A stretch of 64,000 nucleotides of DNA from Microvirga mediterraneensis (GTDB lineage: Bacteria; Pseudomonadota; Alphaproteobacteria; Rhizobiales; Beijerinckiaceae): the NCBI RefSeq assembly GCF_013520865.1, contig NZ_JACDXJ010000001.1, positions 4,139,501 to 4,203,500 of the forward strand, in the 5' to 3' direction. Shown piece by piece: positions 10,870-20,595 of the stretch (positions are counted from its first letter, which is position 1; the number at the start of each line of letters is the position of its first letter). A program made the position numbers and the translations under genes. The notes beneath the pieces were generated by a model, which made no database searches, was not told the DNA's origin, and saw only the letters and a program-made list of their open reading frames with translations.

Positions 10870-11826
10870 ATGAGCACCATGTCGAACAGTTTGACCGAAA
10901 CCCAAGCAGAGAACCTTGCCACGGCAGGCCTCTCGCAGGGCGACGTGTCCGACTTCTTCGCCCTTCTCAAGCCGCGCGTGATGTTTCTCGTCGTGTTCAC
11001 GGCGCTGGTCGGCATGGTCGTGAGCCATTCGGACGTTCATCCCGTCCTGGCTTTCATATCGCTTCTGATGATCGCCATCGGCGGCGGCGCGTCCGGCTGT
11101 CTGAACATGTGGTGGGATGCGGATATCGACGCCGTCATGACCCGCACCCGCAAGCGCCCGATCCCGGCCGGCAAGATCCAGCCGGGCGAGGCACTTGCCT
11201 TCGGCGTGACGCTCTCCGTCGGCTCCGTGATCATCCTGGGCCTTGCAAGCAACTGGCTGGCCGCCGGTCTTCTGGCTTTCACCATCTTCTTCTACGTGGT
11301 CGTCTATTCCATGTGGCTGAAGCGCTCGACGCCGCAGAACATCGTCATCGGCGGCGCGGCGGGCGCCCTCCCCCCGATCGTCGCTCAGGCCGCCGTCACG
11401 GGCCACGTCGCGTGGGACAGCATCGTGCTGTTCGCCATCATCTTCATGTGGACGCCGCCGCACTTCTGGGCGCTCGCCCTGGTGAAGTCCGGCGATTACG
11501 AGCGCGCGGGCATTCCCATGATGCCGAACGTGGCCGGTCCCGATTCCACGCGCTTCCAGATCCTGGCCTATACGATTCTCCTGGCGCCCCTCGGCCTCGC
11601 TCCGGTGGCGCTCGGCTTCGGCGGGCTGGCCCATGCGATCATCGCGCTGATCGGCGGGCTCGGCATGCTGGCGCTCGCCGTGCAGGTCTATCGCCTGCGC
11701 CAGGGCGAGCCGGCCATGCGTGTCGCCCAGCATCTCTTCGGCTTCTCGATTCTCTATCTCTTCCTGCTCTTCGCGACCCTTCTCGCGGAGCACGGCTTCG
11801 GCTTGTTCCGGCCGGTTTTCGGGTGA
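10870..11826 (+). CDS. ctaB: Protoheme IX farnesyltransferase (heme O synthase)
   Basis: UbiA-family prenyltransferase, 318 residues. It converts heme B to heme O, the precursor of heme A for the oxidase. The polyprenyl-binding Asp motif [20 protein letters not shown] near residues 80-100 and a second motif around [13 protein letters not shown] are present, with about nine membrane helices. The ATG at 10870 begins [10 protein letters not shown]; the next in-frame ATG at 10879 is an alternative. It lies in the usual place between ctaD and ctaG. Confidence 0.95.
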   Translation: MSTMSNSLTETQAENLATAGLSQGDVSDFFALLKPRVMFLVVFTALVGMVVSHSDVHPVLAFISLLMIAIGGGASGCLNMWWDADIDAVMTRTRKRPIPAGKIQPGEALAFGVTLSVGSVIILGLASNWLAAGLLAFTIFFYVVVYSMWLKRSTPQNIVIGGAAGALPPIVAQAAVTGHVAWDSIVLFAIIFMWTPPHFWALALVKSGDYERAGIPMMPNVAGPDSTRFQILAYTILLAPLGLAPVALGFGGLAHAIIALIGGLGMLALAVQVYRLRQGEPAMRVAQHLFGFSILYLFLLFATLLAEHGFGLFRPVFG

Positions 11827-11830
11827 TCGA

Positions 11831-11992
11831 ATGGCAGACCGCACCGACTACGTTCGCCTGACTCCCGAGGAACAGAAGCGCCGCCGCCGGCGTTCGGTGG
11901 CTTTGGCCCTGACCCTCGCGGCCTTCTGCATCATTCTCTTCGCGATCACTCTTGTGAAGCTTGGACCGGGCGTCCTGCAGCGCCCCCTGTGA
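11831..11992 (+). CDS. Small CoxF-like single-helix membrane protein
   Basis: A 53-residue peptide with a charged N-terminus (LTPEEQKRRRRRSVALALTL) and one transmembrane helix. Such CoxF-like proteins are found between ctaB and ctaG in many alphaproteobacteria and are thought to help oxidase assembly; the exact role is unsettled. It starts four bases after the ctaB stop and ends eight bases before ctaG, so all three are co-translated. The longer frame beginning at 11720 lies inside ctaB and is not the gene. Confidence 0.85.
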   Translation: MADRTDYVRLTPEEQKRRRRRSVALALTLAAFCIILFAITLVKLGPGVLQRPL

Positions 11993-11999
11993 GGCTCAA

Positions 12000-12590
12000 A
12001 TGGCTGAAAGATCCCCCACCGAACGCAAGATGAACCGCACGGCCTTCGCCTGCGCGGGCGTTGTCGTGGGGATGGTCGGCCTGGCTTACGCCTCCGTGCC
12101 GCTCTACGATCTCTTCTGCAAGGTCACCGGCTTCGGCGGCACCCCGATCATCCGCGACGCCAACGGCTCCGAGGTGATGGACCGGACGATCGCCGTCCGC
12201 TTCGATTCCAACGTGGCGCCCGGCCTCAACTGGCGCTTCTCCCCGGAGAAGCCCGAGGTCAAGGTGAAGCTCGGCGAGACCACGACGGTCTATTACAAGG
12301 TCACCAATACGGGCGACAAGCCGAGCACCGGCATCGCCACCTACAACGTGCAGCCGGACCTGGCGGGCACCTATTTCTCCAAGCTCGAATGCTTCTGCTT
12401 CACCGAGCAGACCCTGCAGCCGGGAGAAACCCTGGAATCAGCCGTCGTCTTCTACGTCGATCCCCGCCTCGTGCAGGACAGCGACGTGAAGGACCTGACC
12501 TCTCTCACCCTCTCCTACACCTACTTCCCCTCCAAGGGGGGCAAGCCGGTGGCGGAGGTGACATCATCCACCAAACCCATTGCTCAATAA
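12000..12590 (+). CDS. ctaG: Cytochrome c oxidase assembly protein Cox11/CtaG (CuB insertion)
   Basis: Membrane-anchored copper chaperone that delivers Cu to the CuB site of subunit I, 196 residues. One N-terminal helix (AFACAGVVVGMVGLAYASVP) is followed by YDLFCKVTGFGGT, the family signature, and the copper-binding CFCF motif within KLECFCFTEQTLQPGE. The fold after the helix is the expected Ig-like domain. ATG 12000 lies immediately after the CoxF-like stop. Downstream is ctaE after a 68-base gap. Confidence 0.95.
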   Translation: MAERSPTERKMNRTAFACAGVVVGMVGLAYASVPLYDLFCKVTGFGGTPIIRDANGSEVMDRTIAVRFDSNVAPGLNWRFSPEKPEVKVKLGETTTVYYKVTNTGDKPSTGIATYNVQPDLAGTYFSKLECFCFTEQTLQPGETLESAVVFYVDPRLVQDSDVKDLTSLTLSYTYFPSKGGKPVAEVTSSTKPIAQ

Positions 12591-12658
12591 GGGACGTGAC
12601 AAGCTAGGCGGAAACGTCCTAAAGCGAGTTCACATTCGAGGCACGGAGACGACACGAA

Positions 12659-13519
12659 ATGGCCGAGGCCCACGCCAAGAACCACGACTACCACATTCTT
12701 GAACCGAGCCCGTGGCCGCTCATCGGCTCGGTCAGCGCCTTCCTGATGGCATCCGGGTTCGTGACCTGGTGGAAGGCCATCACCATCGCGGGCATGCATC
12801 TGGGCCCGTTCATCTTCGGCGCCGGCATCATCGGCGTGCTCTACACCATGCTCAGCTGGTGGACCGATGTCGTTAAGGAAGCCAACACCGGCTACCATAC
12901 CCGCGTCGTCCAGCTTCACCACCGCTACGGCATGATGATGTTCATCGCCTCCGAGGTGATGTTCTTCGCCGCCTGGTTCTGGGCCTATTTCGATGCGGCC
13001 CTCTACGCCGGCGACCCGCAGCTCTACTCCCGCGTCGAGGCTCTCGGCGGCGTGTGGCCGCCCAAGGGCATCGAGACCTTCGATCCCTGGCACCTGCCGC
13101 TGCTCAACACCCTGATCCTGCTCACCTCCGGCACCACGGTCACCTGGGCGCACCACGCGCTCCTGGAGAACGACCGCCAGGGCCTCAAGGCTGGCCTGTG
13201 GCTCACGGTGATCCTCGGCCTGATCTTCTCCTGCGTTCAGGCCTACGAGTACAGCCACGCCACCTTCGGCTTCTCGGGCAACATCTACGGCGCCACCTTC
13301 TTCATGGCGACGGGCTTCCACGGCGCGCACGTGATCATCGGCACGGTCTTCCTGGCCGTCTGCCTCCTGCGCGCCTATCGCGGCGACTTCACGCCCAAGC
13401 AGCACCTCGGCTTCGAGTTCGCCGCCTGGTACTGGCACTTCGTGGACGTGGTGTGGCTCTTCCTCTTCGCCGCCATCTACGTCTGGGGATACGGCGGGCA
13501 CGCAGCCGCCGGGCACTAA
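12659..13519 (+). CDS. ctaE: Cytochrome c oxidase subunit III
   Basis: Seven-helix accessory subunit of the aa3 oxidase, 286 residues, which stabilises proton uptake by subunit I. Typical segments are [13 protein letters not shown] at the N-terminus, [39 protein letters not shown] and [18 protein letters not shown] at the C-terminus. It completes the structural set of the oxidase, and an intrinsic terminator follows 24 bases after the stop. Confidence 0.96.
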   Translation: MAEAHAKNHDYHILEPSPWPLIGSVSAFLMASGFVTWWKAITIAGMHLGPFIFGAGIIGVLYTMLSWWTDVVKEANTGYHTRVVQLHHRYGMMMFIASEVMFFAAWFWAYFDAALYAGDPQLYSRVEALGGVWPPKGIETFDPWHLPLLNTLILLTSGTTVTWAHHALLENDRQGLKAGLWLTVILGLIFSCVQAYEYSHATFGFSGNIYGATFFMATGFHGAHVIIGTVFLAVCLLRAYRGDFTPKQHLGFEFAAWYWHFVDVVWLFLFAAIYVWGYGGHAAAGH

Positions 13520-13543
13520 GCCGCCAGTGACATCAAACTCAGC

Positions 13544-13575
13544 AAGGGCGGCTCAAAAGCCGCCCTTCGCTTTTT
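13544..13575 (+). terminator. Intrinsic terminator after ctaE
   Basis: A perfect 10-base stem, AAGGGCGGCT / AGCCGCCCTT, with a four-base loop is followed by CGCTTTTT. This is a standard Rho-independent terminator and should end the ctaCDBGE transcript. Expression of the downstream DUF983 and SURF1 genes would then need read-through or a promoter in the 60 bases that follow. Confidence 0.82.
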
Positions 13576-13634
13576 GGCTCCCGGCACCATCCGGCTTGGA
13601 GTTCGTTGACCGGCAACCCATCTGGAGAAAAGCC

Positions 13635-14003
13635 GTGGCCATTGACCCTTCCGCCCCCTCCCCCATCGTCACTGGCCTTAAGGGCCTGTGCCCCCGCTGC
13701 GGCAAGGGACACCTTTTCCAGGGCTATCTGAAGGTTCGGCCGACATGCGAGGTCTGCGGCCTCGATCTCGCCTTCGCCGACACCGGCGACGGTCCGGCCT
13801 TCTTCGTCATGTCCATCGTGGGCATCGTGGTCGTGGCCCTCGCCCTCTGGGCCGAGTTCGCCTATTCCCCGCCGATCTGGCTCCACCTCGTCATGTGGAC
13901 GGCCCTGAGCATCGTCATGAGCCTCGCCCTCGTGCGGCCGCTGAAAGGGGTCCTGGTGAACCTGCAATACCACCACAAGGCCGAGGAAGGACGCTTCCGG
14001 TAG
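13635..14003 (+). CDS. DUF983 family zinc-ribbon membrane protein
   Basis: A 122-residue protein with an N-terminal zinc ribbon (CPRCGKGHLF and CEVCG) and two transmembrane helices (VMSIVGIVVVALALWAEF and LVMWTALSIVMSLALV). The family accompanies oxidase assembly genes in alphaproteobacteria; its biochemical role is not established. The start is GTG 13635 because GGAG sits 7 bases upstream and the product begins at the conserved region; the longer frame from 13527 overlaps the terminator. Its TAG overlaps the SURF1 GTG by one base. Confidence 0.85.
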   Translation: MAIDPSAPSPIVTGLKGLCPRCGKGHLFQGYLKVRPTCEVCGLDLAFADTGDGPAFFVMSIVGIVVVALALWAEFAYSPPIWLHLVMWTALSIVMSLALVRPLKGVLVNLQYHHKAEEGRFR

Positions 14004-14746
14004 TGCCTGCCTCGTCCCGCAAAATTCGCTCGCTGATCGTCCCGGGCCTCGCGGCGCTCGTCGCGCTCGCGATCCTGATCGGGCTCGGCACCTGGCAGCT
14101 CCAGCGCAAGGCCTGGAAGGAAGGCCTCATCGGGCAGATCGAGGCCCGGGCCTATGGTCAGCCTGGGGCCATCGTCCCCGAAGCCGACTGGGCCTCATGG
14201 CGGGCCGATCAGGACGAGTTCCGCAAGGTGCGGGTGACCGGCACCTTTCTGAATGCCTTCGAAGCTCCCGTTTACGGCCTCCTTCCCGGCGAGCGGCAGG
14301 GGGCCCCGATCCAGGGCTATTACCTGATCACGCCCCTGAAGCTCGCGAACGGCGCCATCGTGATGGTCAACCGGGGCTTCGTGCCCATGGACCTGCGCGA
14401 TCCAGCCCGCCGCCCCGAGAGCCAGCCTCAAGGCGAGGTGACGATCACCGGCCTCGTGCGGGCGCCCGAGGCCCGCAACCCCTTCACGCCGAACGACGAC
14501 CCCGCCAAGAATCAGTGGTTCGCCCGCGACCCGCAGGCCATTGCCGCCGCCCACAAGCTCGAGCGTGTGGCGCCCTTCCTGATCGACGCGGATGCCACGC
14601 CGAACCCGGGCGGCTGGCCCAAGGGCGGCCAGACCCCGCTCACCCTGCCGAACAACCACCTGCAATACGCGGCCACCTGGTTCGGCATCGCCCTCACGCT
14701 GATCGGCGTCTTCACTGCCTTCGCGTGGCGGCGGGTAAAGGAATAA
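14003..14746 (+). CDS. SURF1 family cytochrome c oxidase assembly protein
   Basis: A 247-residue SURF1 homologue, a heme A-handling factor for oxidase biogenesis. It has the two-helix hairpin architecture: an N-terminal helix (LIVPGLAALVALAILIGLGT), a large periplasmic domain with GLGTWQLQRKAWKEGLI, VMVNRGFVP and RNPFTPNDDPAKNQWF, and a C-terminal helix (FGIALTLIGVFTAFAWRRVK). The GTG start overlaps the preceding TAG (TAGTG), and GAGGAAGG lies 12 bases upstream. It completes the oxidase assembly set. Confidence 0.93.
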   Translation: MPASSRKIRSLIVPGLAALVALAILIGLGTWQLQRKAWKEGLIGQIEARAYGQPGAIVPEADWASWRADQDEFRKVRVTGTFLNAFEAPVYGLLPGERQGAPIQGYYLITPLKLANGAIVMVNRGFVPMDLRDPARRPESQPQGEVTITGLVRAPEARNPFTPNDDPAKNQWFARDPQAIAAAHKLERVAPFLIDADATPNPGGWPKGGQTPLTLPNNHLQYAATWFGIALTLIGVFTAFAWRRVKE

Positions 14747-14819
14747 CGCAGCCATAGAACCGGCTTGCCGTCGCCGGTCGCGACACCTAATGTCCGGCCG
14801 AATTTCCAGGAGATCCACC

Positions 14820-16235
14820 GTGCTCCACGTCTCGACCCGGGGGGAAGCCCCGGCGCTCGGTTTCGCCGATGCCCTGCTGACCGGCCTTGCCCGCGACGGC
14901 GGCCTCTACCTGCCGGAGAGCTGGCCGAACCTGCCCCAGGACACGATCCGGGACTTCGCCGGAAAACCCTATGCGGAGGTGGCGAAGGCCGTCCTCGGCC
15001 CGCTGGTGGACGGCGACATCCCGGACGCCGCGCTCGGCCGCATGATCGACGAGTCCTACGCCTCCTTCCGCCACGCGGCCGTCTGTCCGCTGACCCAGCT
15101 CGGCGACAATCTCTTCGTGCTGGAACTCTTCCACGGCCCGACGCTCGCCTTCAAGGACGTGGCGATGCAACTGCTCGGCCGCCTCATGGATCACGTGCTC
15201 AAAGCCCGTGGCGCCCGCGCGACCATCGTGGGCGCGACCTCGGGCGATACGGGCAGCGCCGCGGTCGAGGCGTTCAAGGGGCTCGATCAGGTCGATATCT
15301 TCATCCTCTACCCGCACGGGCGCGTCTCGGACGTGCAGCGGCGGCAGATGACCACGGTGGCCTCGCCCAACGTCCATGCGCTCGCCGTCGAGGGCACCTT
15401 CGACGATTGCCAATCCATGGTGAAGGGCATGTTCAACCATGCCCGCTTCCGCGACGAGCTGCAGCTTTCGGGCGTGAATTCCATCAACTGGGCCCGCGTC
15501 GCCGCCCAGGCGGTCTATTACTTCACCGTCGCCGTGACCCTGGGCGCTCCCCATCGCCCCGTCTCGTTCTCCGTGCCGACCGGCAATTTCGGCGACATCC
15601 TCGCCGGCTGGGTCGCCAAGCGCATGGGCCTCCCCATCGAGCGGCTGATGATCGGCACCAACGCCAACGACATCCTGGCCCGCACGCTCGGCTCCGGTTC
15701 CTATGAGATCAAGGGCGTGCAGCCCACGACCTCGCCGTCCATGGACATCCAGATCTCGTCCAATTTCGAGCGCCTGCTGTTCGAATCTTACGGTCGCGAC
15801 GGCGAGGCGATCCGCCGCCTCATGGCGAATCTCGGCCAGTCGCGGGCCTTCACGATCGACGCCGGGCCCCTCGCCCGCATCCGCGAGGAATTCTCGGCCG
15901 AGGCCGTGAACGAAGACAACGTGCTCGCCGAGATGGCCGAGACCTATCGCACGACCGGCTACGTGCTCGATCCGCACAGCGCCGTCGGCACCCGCGCCGG
16001 ACGCGCCCTTCTCAGGGCGAAGCCGGAAACGCCCGTGGTCGCCCTGTCCACCGCTCATCCGGCCAAGTTCCCCGATGCGGTCGAGCGCGCGACGGGCGTT
16101 CGCCCCGCACTTCCGCCGCACATGGCTGATCTGATGGAGCGCAGGGAGAGCTTCACGGTTCTTCCCAACGACCAGGCTGCGATCGAGCGCTTCATCCGCG
16201 AGCGCGCGCGGGCGGTCAAAGGCGCGGCCGCATGA
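14820..16235 (+). CDS. thrC: Threonine synthase
   Basis: PLP enzyme that converts O-phosphohomoserine to threonine, 471 residues. The N-terminus VLHVSTRGEAPALGFADALL is typical, and the PLP lysine is K112 in HGPTLAFKDVAMQ. The phosphate-binding motif VGATSGDTGSAAVEAFKG is present. GTG 14820 is chosen since AGGAG lies 7 bases upstream. The gene overlaps the following M16 peptidase start (ATGA). Homoserine kinase, the preceding step, is 7 kb away in this window. Confidence 0.96.
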   Translation: MLHVSTRGEAPALGFADALLTGLARDGGLYLPESWPNLPQDTIRDFAGKPYAEVAKAVLGPLVDGDIPDAALGRMIDESYASFRHAAVCPLTQLGDNLFVLELFHGPTLAFKDVAMQLLGRLMDHVLKARGARATIVGATSGDTGSAAVEAFKGLDQVDIFILYPHGRVSDVQRRQMTTVASPNVHALAVEGTFDDCQSMVKGMFNHARFRDELQLSGVNSINWARVAAQAVYYFTVAVTLGAPHRPVSFSVPTGNFGDILAGWVAKRMGLPIERLMIGTNANDILARTLGSGSYEIKGVQPTTSPSMDIQISSNFERLLFESYGRDGEAIRRLMANLGQSRAFTIDAGPLARIREEFSAEAVNEDNVLAEMAETYRTTGYVLDPHSAVGTRAGRALLRAKPETPVVALSTAHPAKFPDAVERATGVRPALPPHMADLMERRESFTVLPNDQAAIERFIRERARAVKGAAA

Positions 16236-17515
16236 ACCAGCACTTCGTCCACGAGAAGCGGATCGAGATCACGACCCTGTCCAACGGCCTGATGGTGGCC
16301 ACGGAGCGGATGCCGGCGATCGCCACGGCGACGCTCGGCGTCTGGGTCGGCACTGGCTCCAGGCATGAGCGGGCGCACGAGCACGGCCTGTCGCATCTCA
16401 TCGAGCACATGGCCTTCAAGGGCACGGCCCGCCGCTCGGCGCGCCAGATCGCCGAGGACATCGAGAATGTCGGCGGCGACATCAACGCCGCCACCAGCGT
16501 CGAATACACGAGCTACACGGCCCGCGTTCTCGGCGAGAACGTGGATGTCGCCCTCGACGTCCTGGGCGACATCCTGATCCATTCGGCATTCGACGCGGGC
16601 GAACTCGCCCGTGAGAAGGGCGTGATCCTGCAGGAATACGCCGCCGTCGAGGACACGCCCGACGACCTGATCTACGACGCCTTCATGGAGACCGCTTTCT
16701 CGCGCCAGGCTGTCGGCCGGCCGATCCTCGGCACGCCGGAGACGATCAAGAGCTTCGACGAGGCGACGATCCGCGCTTTCCTGGCGCGGGAATACACGCC
16801 GGGCAAGATGGTGCTCGCCGCCGCGGGCGACGTGGACCATGCCCGGATCGTCGACATGGCTGACCGGCTCTTCGGCGGGATGCCGAGCGTCGCCCCCCAG
16901 GCACCTGAACCGGGGCACTACACGGGCGGCGAGAGGCGGATTTCGCGCAAGCTCGAACAGGCCAATCTGGTGCTCGGCTTGCCGGGTCTCTCGTTCAAAG
17001 ACCCGGGCTATTACGCCGTCCACCTCTTCGCCCATATGCTCGGCGGCGGATTGACGTCACGCCTCTGGCATGAAGTCCGCGAAACCCGGGGCCTCGCCTA
17101 TTCCATCGATTCTTTCCACTGGCCCTTCTCCGATTGCGGGCTCTTCGGCATCGGGGCCGGAACGGCCGGCTCGGATGTCCCCGAGCTGATGGACGTAACG
17201 CTCGCCTGCATGGCCCAGGCGACCCGCGACATCAGCGAGATCGAGCTGGTGCGTGCCAAGGCCCAGATGAAGGTCGCGCTCCTCACCGCCCTGGAGACGC
17301 CCGGCGGCCGGATCGAGCGCGTCGCGCGCCAGCTCCTGTCCTGGGGCCGGGTCGTGGCGAGCGAGGAGATCATCAGGAAGGTCGATGCCCTCGAGGTGGA
17401 GCACGTTCGCGAGGCGGGACGGCGGCTCCTGCAGGGCGCTCCGACGCTTGCGGCCATTGGGCCGATCAAGGGCGTGCAGTCTCTGGACGACATAGCCGCG
17501 GGATTGCGGGGCTGA
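16232..17515 (+). CDS. M16 family zinc metallopeptidase
   Basis: A 427-residue member of the mitochondrial-processing-peptidase-like M16B group. The inverted zinc motif HxxEH is H55-L-I-E58-H59, with the distal glutamate in the EYAAVEDTPDD region. The C-terminal half contains the glycine-rich MLGGGLTSRLWHEVRETRGLAYSI loop expected of the family. It begins four bases inside the thrC stop, an arrangement seen repeatedly in alphaproteobacteria. Substrate unknown. Confidence 0.92.
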   Translation: MNQHFVHEKRIEITTLSNGLMVATERMPAIATATLGVWVGTGSRHERAHEHGLSHLIEHMAFKGTARRSARQIAEDIENVGGDINAATSVEYTSYTARVLGENVDVALDVLGDILIHSAFDAGELAREKGVILQEYAAVEDTPDDLIYDAFMETAFSRQAVGRPILGTPETIKSFDEATIRAFLAREYTPGKMVLAAAGDVDHARIVDMADRLFGGMPSVAPQAPEPGHYTGGERRISRKLEQANLVLGLPGLSFKDPGYYAVHLFAHMLGGGLTSRLWHEVRETRGLAYSIDSFHWPFSDCGLFGIGAGTAGSDVPELMDVTLACMAQATRDISEIELVRAKAQMKVALLTALETPGGRIERVARQLLSWGRVVASEEIIRKVDALEVEHVREAGRRLLQGAPTLAAIGPIKGVQSLDDIAAGLRG

Positions 17516-17664
17516 TTTTTTCTGCCCTAGCTTCCCCAACGTCACGTCTGATTCTCCTCAATCCCGCCGCAAAGTGACCTCATCGCCACTGGTAACAATA
17601 ACCAACGAGTCCTGCGGACAAGTGGGGAGCGTCTCCGCCCCCACCTTGCCCTCAAGCCTCCTGA

Positions 17665-17699
17665 CCGGTACCAATCCTGTTCCATTGTTTTAGTACCGG
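17665..17699. repeat. Short inverted repeat before the GGDEF-EAL gene
   Basis: CCGGTAC and GTACCGG are separated by 21 mostly AT-rich bases and lie 17 bases before the start of the GGDEF-EAL gene. It could be an operator dyad or a weak leader hairpin. There is nothing else of note in the 200-base gap. Confidence 0.3.
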
Positions 17700-17715
17700 A
17701 CGAAAGACCGAAGCA

Positions 17716-20595
17716 TTGCGGATCGTATCTTTCGCCATAACCCTTCTTTTGGCGACTTTCCTGGGGCTGGCTTTGCCGTCCACCGGCTGGGCGGTGGAAT
17801 CCGTCCGCGTCGACCCCAAGATGAAGGCCATCGACCTCACGCCGGCGATCGAGCGCTACAACTCGGACGGTGACGAAATCAGGATCTCGACCGCGCCGGG
17901 GCGCGACGGCATCGTCCGCCGCATCGCCGTGAAGGCGCGCGAGGCCGGCACCAGGCCCGATTGGATCGTCTTCGCGCTCACGAACGACACGGACGAGCAG
18001 GTGGACCGCCTCCTCGTCGCTCCGCATTTTCGCCTGACAGGGTCTGGCGTTCTGTGGCCCGACCTGGGCGCGACCCGCATCGCGGCGATCACGGCCAGCC
18101 AGGGCATCCGGCCCGACCGGGACGACAGCGAGGATGCGGATATTTTCCTCATCACCCTCGATCCGGGCACGACCGTCACCTTCGTGGCGGAGCTGCGCTC
18201 CCACAACCTGCCCCAGCTCCATCTGTGGGACGCGAACGCCTACAAGGACCGCGTCAACGGGCTGACCCTCTACAAGGGCATCATCATCGGCATCGCGGGC
18301 CTTCTGGCCCTGTTCCTCACCATCGTCTTCGTGGTGAAGGGAGCCCTGATCTTCCCGGCCGCCGCGGCTTTGGCCTGGGCGGTGCTGGCCTATGCCTGCA
18401 TCGATTTCGGGTTCTTCCAGCGAGTCTTCCCGATCAGCGAGGCGACGGAGCAGATCTACCGCGCCGGCGCGGAGGCGGTGCTGTCGGCGACGCTCCTCGT
18501 CTTCCTCTTCGCCTATCTCAACCTCAACCGCTGGCACGTGCGCTACAGCCACGTCACTGCCTTCTGGCTGCTGTTTCTCGGAGCCATGGTGGCACTCGCC
18601 ATCGTGGATCCACCGGTGGCCTCGGGCGTGGCGCGCATGTCCATCGCGGCCGTGGCCGGCATCGGCTTCGTGCTCGTGATCCATCTGGCGACCCACGGCT
18701 ATGACCGCGCCGTGATGCTCGTTCCCACCTGGCTCCTTCTGGTGGCCTGGGTGACGGCCGCGAGCTTCACGGTCGTGGGGCAGCTGTCCTCCGACCTCGT
18801 CCCCCCGGCCCTCGTGGGCGGCCTCGTCCTGGTGGTCATGCTCATCGGCTTTACGGTGATGCAGCACGCCTTTGCCGGCGGCGCCTTCACGCGCGGCTTC
18901 GTGAACGACACGGAGCGCCGGGCCCTGGCCCTGACCGGTGCCGGCGACATCGTGTTCGACTGGGACGTGGTGTCAGACAACATCTTCGTCAGCCCCGAGG
19001 TCGAGCATCAGCTCGGACTCAAGCGCGGCTCGCTGGAAGGCCCGGCCTCGGCCTGGCTCGACCTGATCCACCCCTTCGACAAGGACCGCTACCGCCTCGC
19101 CCTCGACGCGGTGATCGAGCAGCGCCGTGGCCGCCTGACCCAGGATTTCCGCCTGCGCTCGTCGTCCGGCGCCCACCATTGGTTCCGCCTCAAGGCACGG
19201 CCGGTCATCGGCTCGGACGGCGAGGTGCTGCGCATCGTCGGCACGCTCGCCGACGTCATGGACAGCAAGACCGCCGAGGAGCGCCTGCTGTACGATGCGG
19301 TGCACGACAACCTGACGAGCCTGCCGAACCGGCAGCTCTTCTACGACCGCCTGGAAGCGGCTCTCACCTTCGCCAGCCAGGACGATGCCCTGCGCCCCAC
19401 CGTGCTCGTCATCGACATCGACAAGCTGAAGGACGTGAATGCCTCGGCAGGCTATGCGGCCGGCGACTCCGTTCTGCTCACCCTGTCCCGCCGCCTGAGC
19501 CGCCTGCTCAAGCCGCAGGATACCCTGGCGCGCATCTCGGGCGACGAATTCGCCATCATCCTGCTCTCCGAGCGCGAGCCGGATCGCATCATCTCCTTCG
19601 CCGACATGGTCCGTCGGGTCGTGACGACCCCCTTCACCTATGCCGACCGTGAGATCTTCCTGACCGCCTCCATCGGCATCGCCCTTCACGATCCGCAGAT
19701 CGCCGCGCGACGCGAGGAAGTGCTGCGCAACGCCGAGATCGCCATGGCCCATGCCCGGCGTCACGGGGGCGACCGGATCGAGGTGTTCCGCCCGACCATG
19801 CGCTCGGACCGCAGCGATCATTTCACCATGGAAACCGACCTTCGCCACGCCCTCGAGCGCAACGAGATGAAGGTGCTGTTCAAGCCCATCGTGCGCCTGG
19901 AAGACCGGACCATTGCCGGGTTCGAATCCATGCTGCGCTGGGATCACCCGCGCCTTGGCCGCATCGGGCCCGAAGACTTCATGTCGATTGCCGAGGAAAC
20001 CGGCCTCATCATCAAGCTCAGCGTCTTCCTGCTGGAACAGACGGGCTATGAACTCGCCGCCTGGCAGAACGCGCTCGAGGTCGAGCCGCCGATCTTCGCC
20101 AGCGTCAACATGTCGAGCCATCACCTCCTGCGCCACGACCTGCTGCAGGACGTGAAGTCGGTCATCGCCCGCACGGGCGTCATCCCGGGCACGCTCAAGA
20201 TCGAGATGACCGAGAGCCTCGTGATGGAGAATCCGGAATACTCGGCTCAGATGCTCGCGCGCCTGCGGGATCTCGGGGCGGGCCTCTCGCTGGACGATTT
20301 CGGCACGGGCTATTCCGCCCTCTCCTACCTGCAGCGGTTCCCGTTCGACACGATCAAGGTGGACGAATCCTTCGTGCGCCTGATGGCCTCCGGCAAGCCG
20401 GTCATCCTGCGCTCCATCGTCAAGATGGCCCATGAACTCGGCATGGAGATCGTCGCGGAGGGTGCTGAGAGCGAGTCCGAGGCCATCGAGCTCTATCAGC
20501 TCGGCTGCGAGTATGCGCAGGGGCCCGTCTTCGGAGAGCCGATGTCGACGCTGCAGGCCCGCCAGCTCGTAGGGGCCACTCCGGCTGCCGCCTGA
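17716..20595 (+). CDS. Membrane GGDEF-EAL protein with periplasmic sensor, 7TM-like region and PAS domain
   Basis: A 959-residue c-di-GMP signalling protein. A signal peptide (1-26) is followed by a periplasmic beta-rich domain to about 185, seven or eight transmembrane helices from about 186 to 390 (7TMR-DISM-like), a PAS domain at about 405-515, GGDEF at about 520-690 and EAL at about 705-950. The GGDEF signature reads SGDEF (608-612). The EAL signature is degenerate, ESM (737-739) after FKPIV instead of the usual QPIV, although the later TES, DDFGTGYS, IKVDESFV and VAEGAE segments remain. Catalytic output is therefore uncertain. The start is TTG 17716, chosen because the signal peptide begins there. 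Confidence 0.88.
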   Translation: MRIVSFAITLLLATFLGLALPSTGWAVESVRVDPKMKAIDLTPAIERYNSDGDEIRISTAPGRDGIVRRIAVKAREAGTRPDWIVFALTNDTDEQVDRLLVAPHFRLTGSGVLWPDLGATRIAAITASQGIRPDRDDSEDADIFLITLDPGTTVTFVAELRSHNLPQLHLWDANAYKDRVNGLTLYKGIIIGIAGLLALFLTIVFVVKGALIFPAAAALAWAVLAYACIDFGFFQRVFPISEATEQIYRAGAEAVLSATLLVFLFAYLNLNRWHVRYSHVTAFWLLFLGAMVALAIVDPPVASGVARMSIAAVAGIGFVLVIHLATHGYDRAVMLVPTWLLLVAWVTAASFTVVGQLSSDLVPPALVGGLVLVVMLIGFTVMQHAFAGGAFTRGFVNDTERRALALTGAGDIVFDWDVVSDNIFVSPEVEHQLGLKRGSLEGPASAWLDLIHPFDKDRYRLALDAVIEQRRGRLTQDFRLRSSSGAHHWFRLKARPVIGSDGEVLRIVGTLADVMDSKTAEERLLYDAVHDNLTSLPNRQLFYDRLEAALTFASQDDALRPTVLVIDIDKLKDVNASAGYAAGDSVLLTLSRRLSRLLKPQDTLARISGDEFAIILLSEREPDRIISFADMVRRVVTTPFTYADREIFLTASIGIALHDPQIAARREEVLRNAEIAMAHARRHGGDRIEVFRPTMRSDRSDHFTMETDLRHALERNEMKVLFKPIVRLEDRTIAGFESMLRWDHPRLGRIGPEDFMSIAEETGLIIKLSVFLLEQTGYELAAWQNALEVEPPIFASVNMSSHHLLRHDLLQDVKSVIARTGVIPGTLKIEMTESLVMENPEYSAQMLARLRDLGAGLSLDDFGTGYSALSYLQRFPFDTIKVDESFVRLMASGKPVILRSIVKMAHELGMEIVAEGAESESEAIELYQLGCEYAQGPVFGEPMSTLQARQLVGATPAAA

